Shown here in pieces: positions 55,575 to 64,000 of a DNA stretch of 64,000 nt. Location: NCBI RefSeq assembly GCF_000006405.1, contig NW_003205389.1:22186-86185 (forward strand), written 5' to 3'. The position numbers were made by a program, and so were the translations under genes. How positions within the stretch are numbered: the first letter of the stretch is position 1; each line of letters opens with the position of its first letter. The notes below the pieces were generated by a model. It did no database searches. It saw nothing but the letters and a program-made list of their open reading frames with translations, and was not told where the DNA came from. Source of the stretch: Perkinsus marinus ATCC 50983 (lineage: Eukaryota; Perkinsozoa; Perkinsida; Perkinsidae).

Positions 55575-55876
55575 AAACTCGTCTTGCGCAACTTTCTTCA
55601 ACCGATGAGCGCCGTTGAACTTGGACGTAGTCGGTTTTCTAAACTTTAGAATCTAAAGTACCAGCTCCCTATCGGTGCTCCATTTTTCAACTCGGTGTAA
55701 CCATCGACTCCTTTCTAGCTGCTAAATTCTAGAGAAGCTCATTCGTCTATGATATGAATTTCAAACCATCGATAAATGGGCGAATTTAGCAGCTCGTCAT
55801 ACTATGATGATGAAAAGAAAGCAGTGGAAATGGCCGCGGCCATCGGTTAACAAGAATAGGACAGTTTGTGACAATC

Positions 55877-55909
55877 TCAAGGTCGTACGTATCATACGTA
55901 AGACCTTGA
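55877..55909. repeat. near-perfect palindrome, 16-bp arms, 1-nt centre
   Basis: TCAAGGTCGTACGTAT, centre C, then ATACGTAAGACCTTGA; a single mismatch between arms. Confidence 0.9.
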
Positions 55910-56079
55910 TACGGTATCACGGGAACAAGATCAAATGGAGCTATCAAATTCTTTCTTGAGGGTCACCCGAGCGCGGGTGGGGAGGAGCGCCCCCTGAAGC
56001 AGTACACATTCGCAAGAACTTATCCTGTGTATCCCTGGACTCTAGGCCTGGAGCGAAATTCGAGAGTAGGCACAACTTC

Positions 56080-56110
56080 CCAATACGTTCCTACCGTAGG
56101 AACGTATTGG
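56080..56110. repeat. perfect palindrome, 15-bp arms, 1-nt centre
   Basis: CCAATACGTTCCTAC, centre C, then its exact reverse complement. Confidence 0.95.
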
Positions 56111-56684
56111 AATCCGTAGAAATTCCTATAGACCAGGGCACCATTGTTACGGGGCAACTCTCGCGGTGGTGGTTGAACTCGTCTGCTAATGCTTAATTGT
56201 GATGAGGCTTACTTGAGCAGGCTTGTGGAACTTGAAGTGTTAGCTGCTATGCCCATTGAGGATGAGCGTTTCAATGACTAACGTCTCAGCTGGACGGGTT
56301 AATGGGTGCACACTCCAATCAGGCGTACTATTTGCCAGCACTTTAAGTACTGCTATTGCATCCTTTGCAAGAGTAAAGTAATCTTTCACACTAATAACTT
56401 TCCAATAATATACTGAATAATTTTTCCAACAAAAAATTAACCTATATCCTGCAGCTCCTAAATTCAAACGTGCTCACTTTCTAACTTACCCACACGGATA
56501 TCCACATCTTGTTCAAACCTTCGGTAATTTTGTGCGTAGTGTGGGTCTGCGTCGCGATTGGGAGTAGGAATCAACTCAGTGGCCATTGGCCACTGGCCAA
56601 CACTTGTCCAAAGTCGATCACATCGATTTTTCCTCTCAGTACTGAACGGTTCAGTCCGAACCTCCGGCTTTACCAATGGCCGGT

Positions 56685-57130
56685 TCAACACCATTGTTGG
56701 TGGAAGGGTATCTCACAGAGACGCCCTGGCAGAATGAACCTGCCATCAACTAAAATTATCACCCGTGAACCAGTGGTTCTATAGGTATGTAACGGCGTCA
56801 GGATTGTGATGGGTGTATTTCTCTTGGTACAGCAGACCACCGAGCTGGGACATGGCTGAGGTGAAGCAGATTTGGAGTTTGTAGGTGTCCGTGAGTATAG
56901 GCTATACTGTATAGCATGGAGAAGCTCAAGTGTTGTCTTCAGATCCTCCAGCATGGACTATATCCGCTGCTTGGCGTGGAACCAGCATGTTGCTCGTAGT
57001 ACTCCCGGGAATACTTCTTTCATGGCGGCAATGATAGATGGTGCACCGTCGCCTAGAACAACGTGACACGTTGAACGTGTAGTGTTCTTTGATCGAGTCC
57101 CAGTACTGGAGCAATCTGTGGCAGAATGCT
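56685..57130 (-). pseudogene. decayed MULE (Mutator-like) transposase fragment
   Basis: In one minus-strand frame: TCHVVLGDGAPSIIAAMKEV, FPGVLRATCWFHAKQRI, stop, then SMLEDLKTTLELLHAIQYSL. The D-G-x-x-x-I...FP...CWFH arrangement is that of the MULE transposase domain (second catalytic Asp region and the C-x2-H element). A segment just upstream (HRLLQYWDSIKEHYTFNV) is in another frame, so there is at least one frameshift plus one in-frame stop. No terminal inverted repeats were identified. The region at 56464-56694 may be further remains. Confidence 0.6.
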
Positions 57131-57982
57131 CAATCGGCTCACCCGATTGGGTGACTGTCGACCCTGTAAAAGTCCCTGTAAGACTGGAAATTCAGTTAAA
57201 GCGGAGATTAAATATTAATCCTCAGCATACTTAGCGAGCGCTTAGCGGTCGACATAGTGCCACGAACCGCGCCGGAGACGTCGGTAGTCAGGACGCTGTA
57301 TCGGCCGGAGATGGTGCTTGCATGGCGGCGCATTACTAGTTGCCTTAGAAGCTCCAGCCCTGCTTGGGGTGCTCATCAGAACGGGAGGGCTCCAAGCCCT
57401 GGGGCCCAGGGCCTGGGCTTGTCAGGAGTGATACTTTTGACAAGCCATAGGCTTGTCCATTCCCGTCATCATCACATACTATGTGACGTGAATGGACCCA
57501 AATGCGAGCAGGCAACGGTACTCGCATTCGGCGGAGGTATCTTCTGAGGGCGTCATTGGTGATGGTGGTGGATATTATCCACTGGATAACGCGGTCTCAG
57601 CGGGATGGAGAAGGGCCCTTTCAAATTGGAAGAGTTCTCTCTTTTTCAAAAAGAATTCATTTATTTCTATTTCATTATCTCTTTCAAAAATTTTCAGAAA
57701 GAAACGAGAAAGAAATGAAAATAGTTGAATTATATGCTACAATTTCTAGTCTGAAAATTTAAGGAAGATGATTTAAAGGTATGAGTATGAAAATACAAGG
57801 CACCGCCTATCGGTGATGATTGATAGTCGAGATATTACGAGAAAATGCGACTTACATAGACGTTATTGTTGAGTCCCCGCGGTAAAGGTAACGGTCCGTT
57901 ACTAACGGAGGAGGTGATACTAGAGGGTCATGAACAACTAGGCCTCAACAGAGAACAACCGGGCATCATTTCATGAGAACTG

Positions 57983-58170
57983 GGCGATTCTGATACAATA
58001 CAAGTATACACCTAGACCCTGTGAGCTATAGAGCAGTGAAGCGTGGGATGAATTTAGAGTCAATGTCAATAGCTGCTGAACTTCGGTGTCTCGAATATCT
58101 AGTCCATGGCGATTCTGATACAATACAAGTATACAGCCAGGTTCTATGAGCAATAGAGCATTGGAGTGTG
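57983..58170 (+). repeat. direct repeat pair, about 65 bp, 125 bp apart
   Basis: GGCGATTCTGATACAATACA plus GTATACA occurs at 57983-58010 and again at 58108-58135. Weaker similarity continues on the right (GAGCTATAGAGCA versus GAGCAATAGAGCA). Confidence 0.85.
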
Positions 58171-58251
58171 GAAGGACCTTCAGACTGAAGGCTTCAGTAG
58201 CAGGCTCAAGTAGGTTAAGTCAACTTACCTACCGGCAGCATTGTTGGGCTA

Positions 58252-58351
58252 NNNNNNNNNNNNNNNNNNNNNNNNNNNNNNNNNNNNNNNNNNNNNNNNN
58301 NNNNNNNNNNNNNNNNNNNNNNNNNNNNNNNNNNNNNNNNNNNNNNNNNNN
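58252..58351. other. assembly gap (100 N)
   Basis: Exactly 100 N, so true size is unknown. The flanks are repeat-rich, consistent with an assembly break in mobile DNA. Confidence 0.99.
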
Positions 58352-58487
58352 AGTCCCGACCATTTTGAAAGACTAAAGCTCAAAAACCCCAAAAAACTGA
58401 ATTCTTTTCAATTCTTTCTAGAAACAATCGAACTAATATTTCTTCGTATTCTTTTCGAAAAGAAATAAAAATAAATAATTAGAGAGT

Positions 58488-58530
58488 ACACTTCGACAGC
58501 CATTGAAAGTTTCAATGGCTGTCGAAGTGT
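58488..58530. repeat. perfect palindrome, 21-bp arms, 1-nt centre
   Basis: ACACTTCGACAGCCATTGAA plus A, centre G, then the exact reverse complement. The longest palindrome in the window. Confidence 0.95.
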
Positions 58531-59879
58531 GCTCTGTGGCTCGAAGACAGTGGGTCCCATTGCCTCCCATGCCGATGATGGATTCGGGGATGATTGAGTA
58601 GAGGCCACATCTACTGAGAGGGGGGCGGAAGGGCCTTCCGGAAAGGCGAACTGCCGCGGTAAACCATCGAATTTCGCGGGCCAATCTCAAGGAATCAATG
58701 CCCTCCGGCGAACGCGCGTTCTGCGACTTCATTTCGTGAGCTCAACACGGGATATCAAAGCTGGATTCAGCAGATGAAGAGTGGGAGTTTGGGCGGAGCT
58801 CGAGCTCCAGCGTAGCATCGAGGCGCAGAAATATACTAGCTGACCTGGACGCTTTCCTCAGGACCGTCAGAAAGAATGGTGAATACCAGCATATCCCCGC
58901 GCATCAAGGGAATTCGAAAAAACGATGAAAACGCTGACCGGGCCACCATTAGCGGTGGGGGGCCATCACTGCCATCGAACCAATTTGCAAGGAACTTGCA
59001 AAGACGTCAATCGGTGCAGCTTATAGAGGGCCAAAGCAGAGTTGGAATATCTCCGCGAACGGGAGCTTGCTGAAGAGAAGTCCAGAAGTCATAGGATTAA
59101 CCAGGGTTTGCCCTTTGGGCACGGGCGGAAATGTCCGACGGAAATTTTCGAGAAAATTTCAGAAATTTCCGTTGAGGCTGGAAAATCTTGGAAATTTGCT
59201 AAAAATGCCCAAAAAATCGTGCCCAGGGTAGTAGAGAGGAGAGAAGTAGTTCAGATTCATTCATAATGGCCGAATAAAGCTAGTGAAGGCGTTCGCAGGT
59301 GTCTACTGGTCACTGAATACATCTTGCGGTTACCCTCAGATATCGATCAGATGGGCGTGCGCGTGAGCCTCTCAAGAGTTAGCGATTCTCCAACTATCTT
59401 GCAATCTTGCGTTCTCTCTCTCGAGAATCGAATAGTGTCGGCGTAGCTCCAGTTATTGTGCTGGACCGGGCCTGGGTGCGTGAATATGAGTTTGCGTTCA
59501 TGAAGATGAGTTTGCGTGCAAGGCTCCATCCAGCGGCTTCACCCCGTGTTATCAAGAGTCTGATCGATCGAGTATAACTGTGCTATAGTTCTATCATTAT
59601 CTGAGTTATCTCAGTTCTTCTTCGTTTATTTATCTTCGTTCGGTTCGGTTAGAAGATCGGTTCTATCGACCTTCGGCTTAACTGTCTTGACTTACCTCCG
59701 TCTTATATTTGTGGTATCGATCGACAGTAACTAAATACCCTACAACTGGCTAGGGCCACTACCGTATCACTAAGTTAGCTGGTATACTACAAGAGCTGGA
59801 GTCGAGTTGGCTTATCTAGTTATAGCAGTGAGATATCGATTTTGGTACAATCATCCGAGAAGAAGTGACTACTAACGTC
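58531..59879. other. region without clear gene, possible retroelement leader
   Basis: Open frames at 58433-58732 and 58876-59266 have no recognisable domain. 59560-59870 is T- and CTTCG-rich; TGGTATCGATCGACAG at 59712 could be a primer-binding site, but no LTR boundaries are visible. Confidence 0.35.
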
Positions 59880-61988
59880 ATGGATGCCAATGATCCGTTG
59901 TTAATCAGAAGCACCGAGGCGGGGAACCGCCCGGTGGAAGAATCTGGTTCGCCGCCGGCGTGGGCTTGGGAGCTCCGTGGGCAAATCGAGCACTTGGCGG
60001 GCATGTTCAACGAGTTGAGCTCGAAGTTAAACTCCTCACCTTCGATAGGGCGGTCAACGACCGACGTTCAAGGTGAGGATACGGTCGACACCGCTGTCAG
60101 CGACGATCCCAGTGTCGAGGAGCACCGAACCTCCTTACTAGACTTCGTCGGGGTGCAAGGGGTACCGACGAGGGGAGGTCAATGTCGTCGAGGGGTTGAC
60201 ATAACGAAGGTGTCCAAGAGGGCACGGAATACCAGAGCTGTCACTGGAGGGCCCTTCATCGGGGTTGCCGATGCCAGAGGCTTCATCTGTTTCAAGAGGC
60301 AGGTGAAGAGTTTGCCTGAGATCCAATTGAGTGGTCGGTATGGACCTTCAGAAGAAGATGAATGGGCATTCGAGTATTTCTACGTGAACCACAACGTCAG
60401 CGAACCCCTGAGACAGTTAATTAATGATACTTGTGCGAGGAACAAGGACCTCACGTTCAAGGCGAGAGTGCTGACTATGTGGAGTGTCCTCGAGAGCTAC
60501 TCGGACGGCACTGACGAGATGTCATTGGTGAAGCGATGGGAAGCCTTGGGTTGCGGCCCTGAGGGAGCGAAGGGGTTGGAGACCTTCGTGTCCAAATTGG
60601 AAGGCCTTCGAGATCAGCTATCCGAAGTTCGGGGAGCTCCTGTCTCGGATCTGGAGGCGAGAGCTCGACTGTATATGGGACTACCCCGGGACGGGCAACT
60701 ACATGTAGATCGCTTGCCGAGATTGTCAGTGGCGACATACAGAGACATGCTCCGAGAGTGCAAGTCCTGGGCTCAGCTTACCTTGAGATATGGGGTAGAG
60801 AGTCTTGGGATGAGATCGATGGCACCACTGAAGTTACCTACCAAAGATCACACGGGTCCTAAGAAAGGCCAAACCGGAGCCCATTTGGCCGAGTTGCACA
60901 ACGCGGAGATCGACAGTAGGGCAAGAGCCCAGGTGTATGTTAGCGGCCTACCCTTCCATTGGACCTTTCGAGAGACGAAGGGTTTGATCGGTGAGCTCTC
61001 CAATGGCGACTTGTCGGTGTATGTTACCATGTTGCCCAGGAAGGGCACTGCCATCGTGAAGCTCAAGACCGATGTCGAAGCTGAGAGAGTGATACAATTA
61101 TTGAACGGCAAGCAGATTGGTGGGCGGGTTGTGTTGGCTAAGCACGATAAGTTCGCGCAAAAGACGGTTGATAGCAATCCCCAGGTCAATCTGAGTGAGG
61201 CACAGCAGAGAGTGTGCCCGTTAGACGACTCCTCATCTGAGGAGAGTAGTAGCTCGGCGGAATGTCATATCCTTGCAGTCGAGACCGGCGTTCTTGATGA
61301 TAGCCATTGGGCGAATACCTCTTTGGAGGAGAGACTATCGAGTCAACAGTGTCAAGAGCGAATCGTACCGGATATTGTGGCGTTATGCCAGACCAGCAAG
61401 GGTGTCGAGTCCGTTGAGGCTAAGAGCTTCGAGAGCAACATTGAGAACATTGAGAGTAAGAGCTTCGAGAGCAACATTGAGAACATTGAGAGTAAGAGCT
61501 TCGACAGCAACATTGAGAACTTCGAGAGTAAGAGCTTCGAGAGCAACATTGAGAACTTCGAGAGTAAGAGCTTCGAGAGCAATATTGAGAACATCGAGAG
61601 TAAGGGCTTCGAGAGCAACATCGAGAACTTCGAGAGAAAGGGCTTCGAGAGCAACACCGAGAACGTCGAGAGAGCCTACGGCGATATTGAGGTTGAGAAC
61701 ATCGAGAGCTGCAGGTCTAGGCTTCGAGAGGGCCCGAAGGTCAGGGAACCTACGTCGAAGCGATTGGCTGTCACATACACGGCCAATGGGTTGCCGACCG
61801 TGGCAGTAAGTCTTCAAGGCAGGGTCACTACGGTTGCGCTCCTGGACACAGGAGCGACAGACGTGTTCGTGTCCAGTACTTTATACCATCGGTTGAAGGC
61901 ACAGTCGCCAGGCCTGGAGTTGAAGCAGGGTGACATATCGGTGAAGTTGCTCGATGGAGGAGCAGTCACGATCCCTCATAGTCTATGA
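59880..61988 (+). CDS. retroelement Gag-like protein with RRM, 12-residue repeats and retropepsin
   Basis: About 702 residues from the ATG at 59880 (an earlier GTG is in frame). N-terminal half: Gag-like helical region (EWAFEYFYVNHNVSEPLRQL; RARLYMGLPRDGQL). Residues about 348-425 form an RRM: QVYVSGLPFHWTFRE (RNP2-like) and KGTAIVKLKTD (RNP1-like), ending GGRVVLAKHD. A Ser/Glu segment follows, then seven 12-residue units based on KSFESNIENIES (61422-61673). Near the end is an aspartic-protease motif, TTVALLDTGATDVFVSS (Asp at about residue 656). The frame stops with TGA at 61986-61988 shortly after. No zinc knuckle was seen. No reverse transcriptase or integrase follows in this window. Confidence 0.8.
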   Translation: MDANDPLLIRSTEAGNRPVEESGSPPAWAWELRGQIEHLAGMFNELSSKLNSSPSIGRSTTDVQGEDTVDTAVSDDPSVEEHRTSLLDFVGVQGVPTRGGQCRRGVDITKVSKRARNTRAVTGGPFIGVADARGFICFKRQVKSLPEIQLSGRYGPSEEDEWAFEYFYVNHNVSEPLRQLINDTCARNKDLTFKARVLTMWSVLESYSDGTDEMSLVKRWEALGCGPEGAKGLETFVSKLEGLRDQLSEVRGAPVSDLEARARLYMGLPRDGQLHVDRLPRLSVATYRDMLRECKSWAQLTLRYGVESLGMRSMAPLKLPTKDHTGPKKGQTGAHLAELHNAEIDSRARAQVYVSGLPFHWTFRETKGLIGELSNGDLSVYVTMLPRKGTAIVKLKTDVEAERVIQLLNGKQIGGRVVLAKHDKFAQKTVDSNPQVNLSEAQQRVCPLDDSSSEESSSSAECHILAVETGVLDDSHWANTSLEERLSSQQCQERIVPDIVALCQTSKGVESVEAKSFESNIENIESKSFESNIENIESKSFDSNIENFESKSFESNIENFESKSFESNIENIESKGFESNIENFERKGFESNTENVERAYGDIEVENIESCRSRLREGPKVREPTSKRLAVTYTANGLPTVAVSLQGRVTTVALLDTGATDVFVSSTLYHRLKAQSPGLELKQGDISVKLLDGGAVTIPHSL
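61422..61673 (+). repeat. 36-bp in-frame tandem repeat, 7 copies
   Basis: Encodes KSFESNIENIES and close variants (F for I, G for S, R for S in the last two). Lies within the Gag-RRM-protease ORF. Confidence 0.95.
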
Positions 61989-62186
61989 GTCATAGACATG
62001 AGAAGTCTTATATCAAATGTGGCCCACGTCCCTTACCTCTTTGCGACCAAACCGACCTATGTTGTTTTATCTGCAGAGGCTGCCTATCGAAAACATGGAG
62101 TTATGGCCATAGCGAGCGGTGTCGTCTCCGTGAAACGAAAAAAGCTCCACCGTGAAACGAATGTGGTTGAACGACACACTATATGA
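61989..62186 (+). pseudogene. in-frame continuation after the TGA of the Gag-protease ORF
   Basis: The same reading frame is open for 65 codons directly after the stop: VIDMRSLISNVAHVPYLFAT ... VKRKKLHRETNVVERHTI. Only one TGA separates the parts, so either a nonsense mutation or a suppressible stop. The content does not include reverse transcriptase motifs. Confidence 0.5.
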
Positions 62187-62249
62187 CCGTGGCCGTCGCT
62201 ATTAGGGCTGTGATGTTCCCTTAGGATGCCTATTAAATATTTTTAGAAG

Positions 62250-62342
62250 ATTCTACTCTTCCTCTCCCATTTTCCTCTCCTTCCTCTTTCTTCTTTCTCC
62301 TCTCTCCTCTTTCCTCTTTCTCCTCTCTCCTCTTTCCTCTCT
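62250..62342 (+). repeat. polypyrimidine (CT-rich) low-complexity tract
   Basis: About 90 nt of almost pure C/T with CCTCTTTC-like units. Confidence 0.9.
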
Positions 62343-63297
62343 GTTACTGATTTGCCCATTGAGATAACACTAAACTGGATCTAATTGCACGAGCATGCCT
62401 TCCAGAGCCTCTCCATACTTGCCGACGAAGGCTATTTTCATCACAAGCTTAGCTAAGGAAATCCTTCAGCCTATAGAGACATATTGTGTGCCACGGGAGA
62501 TTGGGACTGCGACAACGCTGCAGCATCATCTTACATCTCTCTTCTCTTCCCTTTCAATCCTCTTTTCTCTGTCTGGGGCCATCTTCTCCCCCATCCCTCC
62601 TGCATGTTAGGCAGTCGTCATAACCAAGTAGACCATTCCGGCTATATCACGCACACTCGAGCTCTCGTGTGGAGAAGTCTACCGAGCAATTCCTAGATTA
62701 CAGCCCCTACCATCATCGGCATGCATCGTTCGTGTATGTCAGATTCGTTACTGCTGCCTCCGGGAAAGCATGAATAGAGTTCGTCGTGTCGGGAAGCTCA
62801 GGATCTTACGCATCTACAGGAATAGAACTGTGACACTTCTTGGCTTCTTGTTCGTCAAGAAGGCGCTCTCCACACGTGTAGGGAACGGAGTTCAAAAATG
62901 GCAGTGACAAGTGGCTCAGGGCGCGTGACAGGCGGAAGCTACCTGAGACCCTGCCCACTCCACTACAAATTTGCAGGGGAATTCAACTCTCCTCCACTCA
63001 GAAGGTATTCCCATGTGGCTCCCATGATTATTCGTCGAACTTTATGCACCTTGTGCTAGAAAATACCCTGAGAGTCTCAGGCTGAAACCCGTACTTGGTT
63101 GGTCACCGCTTGCCGAGTTTCGATACCATTGACTATAATACAACGCAGTTGTAGATTTCTAATGGGAGAATATATGGCTTCCAGCGATGTCTCATCCAGC
63201 AGCTGGAGAGCCATGGTAGAAGACCTATTATTGTACACATGGCCATGAGCTACTCATAGCTGATTCTTCAATGGGAATACGACAAGAATTAAAGGTC
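62343..63297. other. region without clear gene
   Basis: Short open frames (62395-62696) without features; no splice-consistent coding found. Confidence 0.35.
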
Positions 63298-64000
63298 CTA
63301 TCCGTCGACACCGTCAGAGCCTTGTTGCACGACGAAGTGAATGGTAGTCCCTTTGAGATAGAACTGCTGTGGATGTGACTGAAATGAAAGCCAAATTGTG
63401 TAACATGCCATCGAGACGTATCATCAGGTGAAGAAGTACCTACCTCTACAATCTCTTGCAGTGTTGTGTTCATATCCTCTATTTCCGCATATTGTGCCGA
63501 TCGACTGTAGAGGTTGTGAGAAGCGACTCTCAAGGGAATTCTGGAGTAGTAACAAATCCTCCCACGAGTTAGACTTGCTCTTACTGATATTGATCCATCT
63601 CGAGGAATAGTGCCTCCAAATCGGCAACCAATGATTCCTTCAGCGACATGCAATGGCCTCCATCAGTCGACGACGGCGTGTTATCCCCCTCCCCCTACAC
63701 AATAGGAACAGGATCGAGTGGATATCACGACGTATTAAAGGCGCACCACAAGCTCATCGGGCACCACGGTAGAACGGCCAGTCGATGGTTGGCCAGCAGG
63801 CACATTTGTTCTTAATTCACTATTGATCCGCGGCATCCTCGGCAAACGGCTCTGAGATGCTTACCGTACTGTACAAAGCATCACACTGAGTCACTTACGC
63901 CTGGGCTGATGAGGTCCTCGTCAGACTCCTCTTCATCAGAATACAGGAAGGTCAGTCGGGGAAGCTCCATGAGTGATGGGAAGTTAGAAGGTGCCGGCAT
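63298..64000 (-). CDS. hypothetical multi-exon protein, runs to window edge
   Basis: The first visible ATG is at 64000: MPAPSNFPSLMELPRLTFLY, an acidic patch (SDEEESDEDLISPG), then a GTAAGT donor. A later exon reads INSELRTNVPAGQPSTGRST and VPDEL. A 58-nt intron leads to GEGDNTPSSTDGGHC and MSLKESLVADLEALFLEMDQ. The next exon has IPLRVASHNLYSRSAQYAEI with EDMNTTLQEIVE, and the last HPQQFYLKGTTIHFVVQQ, stop 63298. A helical, coiled-coil-like middle. More 5' sequence may lie outside the window. Function unknown. Confidence 0.5.

Larger units (their letters stand above)
55602..56463. other. intergenic with two long palindromes
   Basis: No gene seen. Contains a 33-nt palindrome with one mismatch (55877-55909) and a perfect 31-nt palindrome (56080-56110), each with a 1-nt centre. 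Confidence 0.5.

Noticed and set aside
59712-59727. TGGTATCGATCGACAG as retroelement primer-binding site
   Set aside because: No LTR pair or conserved LTR end (TG...CA) could be found beside it, so it is not reported as a feature.
61273-61809. 178-codon Arg-rich ORF in the +1 frame and a Leu/Ser-rich minus ORF
   Set aside because: By-products of the 36-bp in-frame tandem repeat in the Gag-like gene.

Overview
This is a 64 kb piece of a protist nuclear genome. Dense, multi-exon genes lie on both strands, and most introns I could place by frame and splice site are 35-72 nt (GT...AG). Gene content (degenerate alveolate-type EF-hands, small secreted cysteine-rich proteins, Ser/Thr-rich tails, Gln/Asp tracts, trinucleotide microsatellites) suggests an alveolate, most likely a Perkinsus-like perkinsozoan. 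That assignment is inference, not a database result. Two 100-N assembly gaps are present (14017-14116 and 58252-58351). Exon models were built by hand, so starts and some internal boundaries are approximate.

Layout. 0.6-2.4 kb: polytopic membrane protein (+). 2.6-5.6 kb: CELF/Bruno-like RNA-binding protein with a WW domain between RRM2 and RRM3 (+). 6.7-7.7 kb: 5-formyltetrahydrofolate cyclo-ligase (+). 8-11.5 kb: small secreted proteins and hypotheticals. 12.3-18.6 kb: two large unknown genes, one Pro/Gln-rich and one zinc-cysteine-rich (+). 19.0 kb: an intact secreted protein. 21.0-23.1 kb: TRF4-type non-canonical poly(A) polymerase (-). 23.7-24.5 kb: hypothetical (-). 26.2-26.5 kb: dithiol glutaredoxin (-). 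27.2 and 29.1-29.7 kb: two paralogous RRxGRF-motif proteins, one preceded by a tenfold 58-bp tandem repeat. 31.2-32.2 kb: PRL-type phosphatase (+). 34.6-35.6 kb: hypothetical (+). 36.5-37.8 kb: YL1/VPS72 homologue with an intronic minisatellite (-). 38.4-40.3 kb: CUE-domain protein (-). 40.55 kb: tRNA-Ser(GCU). 40.9-41.7 kb: membrane protein (+). 42.8-43.5 kb: second 8-Cys secreted protein (-). 43.7-46.0 kb: coiled-coil protein (+). 46.6-48.7 kb: divergent PUS7/TruD (+), tail-to-tail with 49.3-51.4 kb CBF5/dyskerin (-). 51.7-53.5 kb: coiled-coil plus EF-hand protein (-). 54.4-55.0 kb: RIIa/EFCAB10-like protein (+). 56.7-57.1 kb: decayed MULE transposase (-). 59.9-62.2 kb: retroelement-like Gag-RRM-protease ORF (+). 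63.3-64 kb: hypothetical running to the window edge (-).

The main non-genic signals are eight copies of an apparently undescribed ~170-190 bp MITE-like repeat, several of them within introns; a set of 29-43 nt perfect or near-perfect palindromes that all have a one-base centre; and three minisatellites. The most unusual genes are the Gag-RRM-protease ORF, the PUS7-like protein with no recognisable catalytic Asp, and the paired secreted families. Genes with related roles also cluster: RNA binding, tailing and modification (CELF, TRF4, PUS7-like, CBF5) recur across the window.
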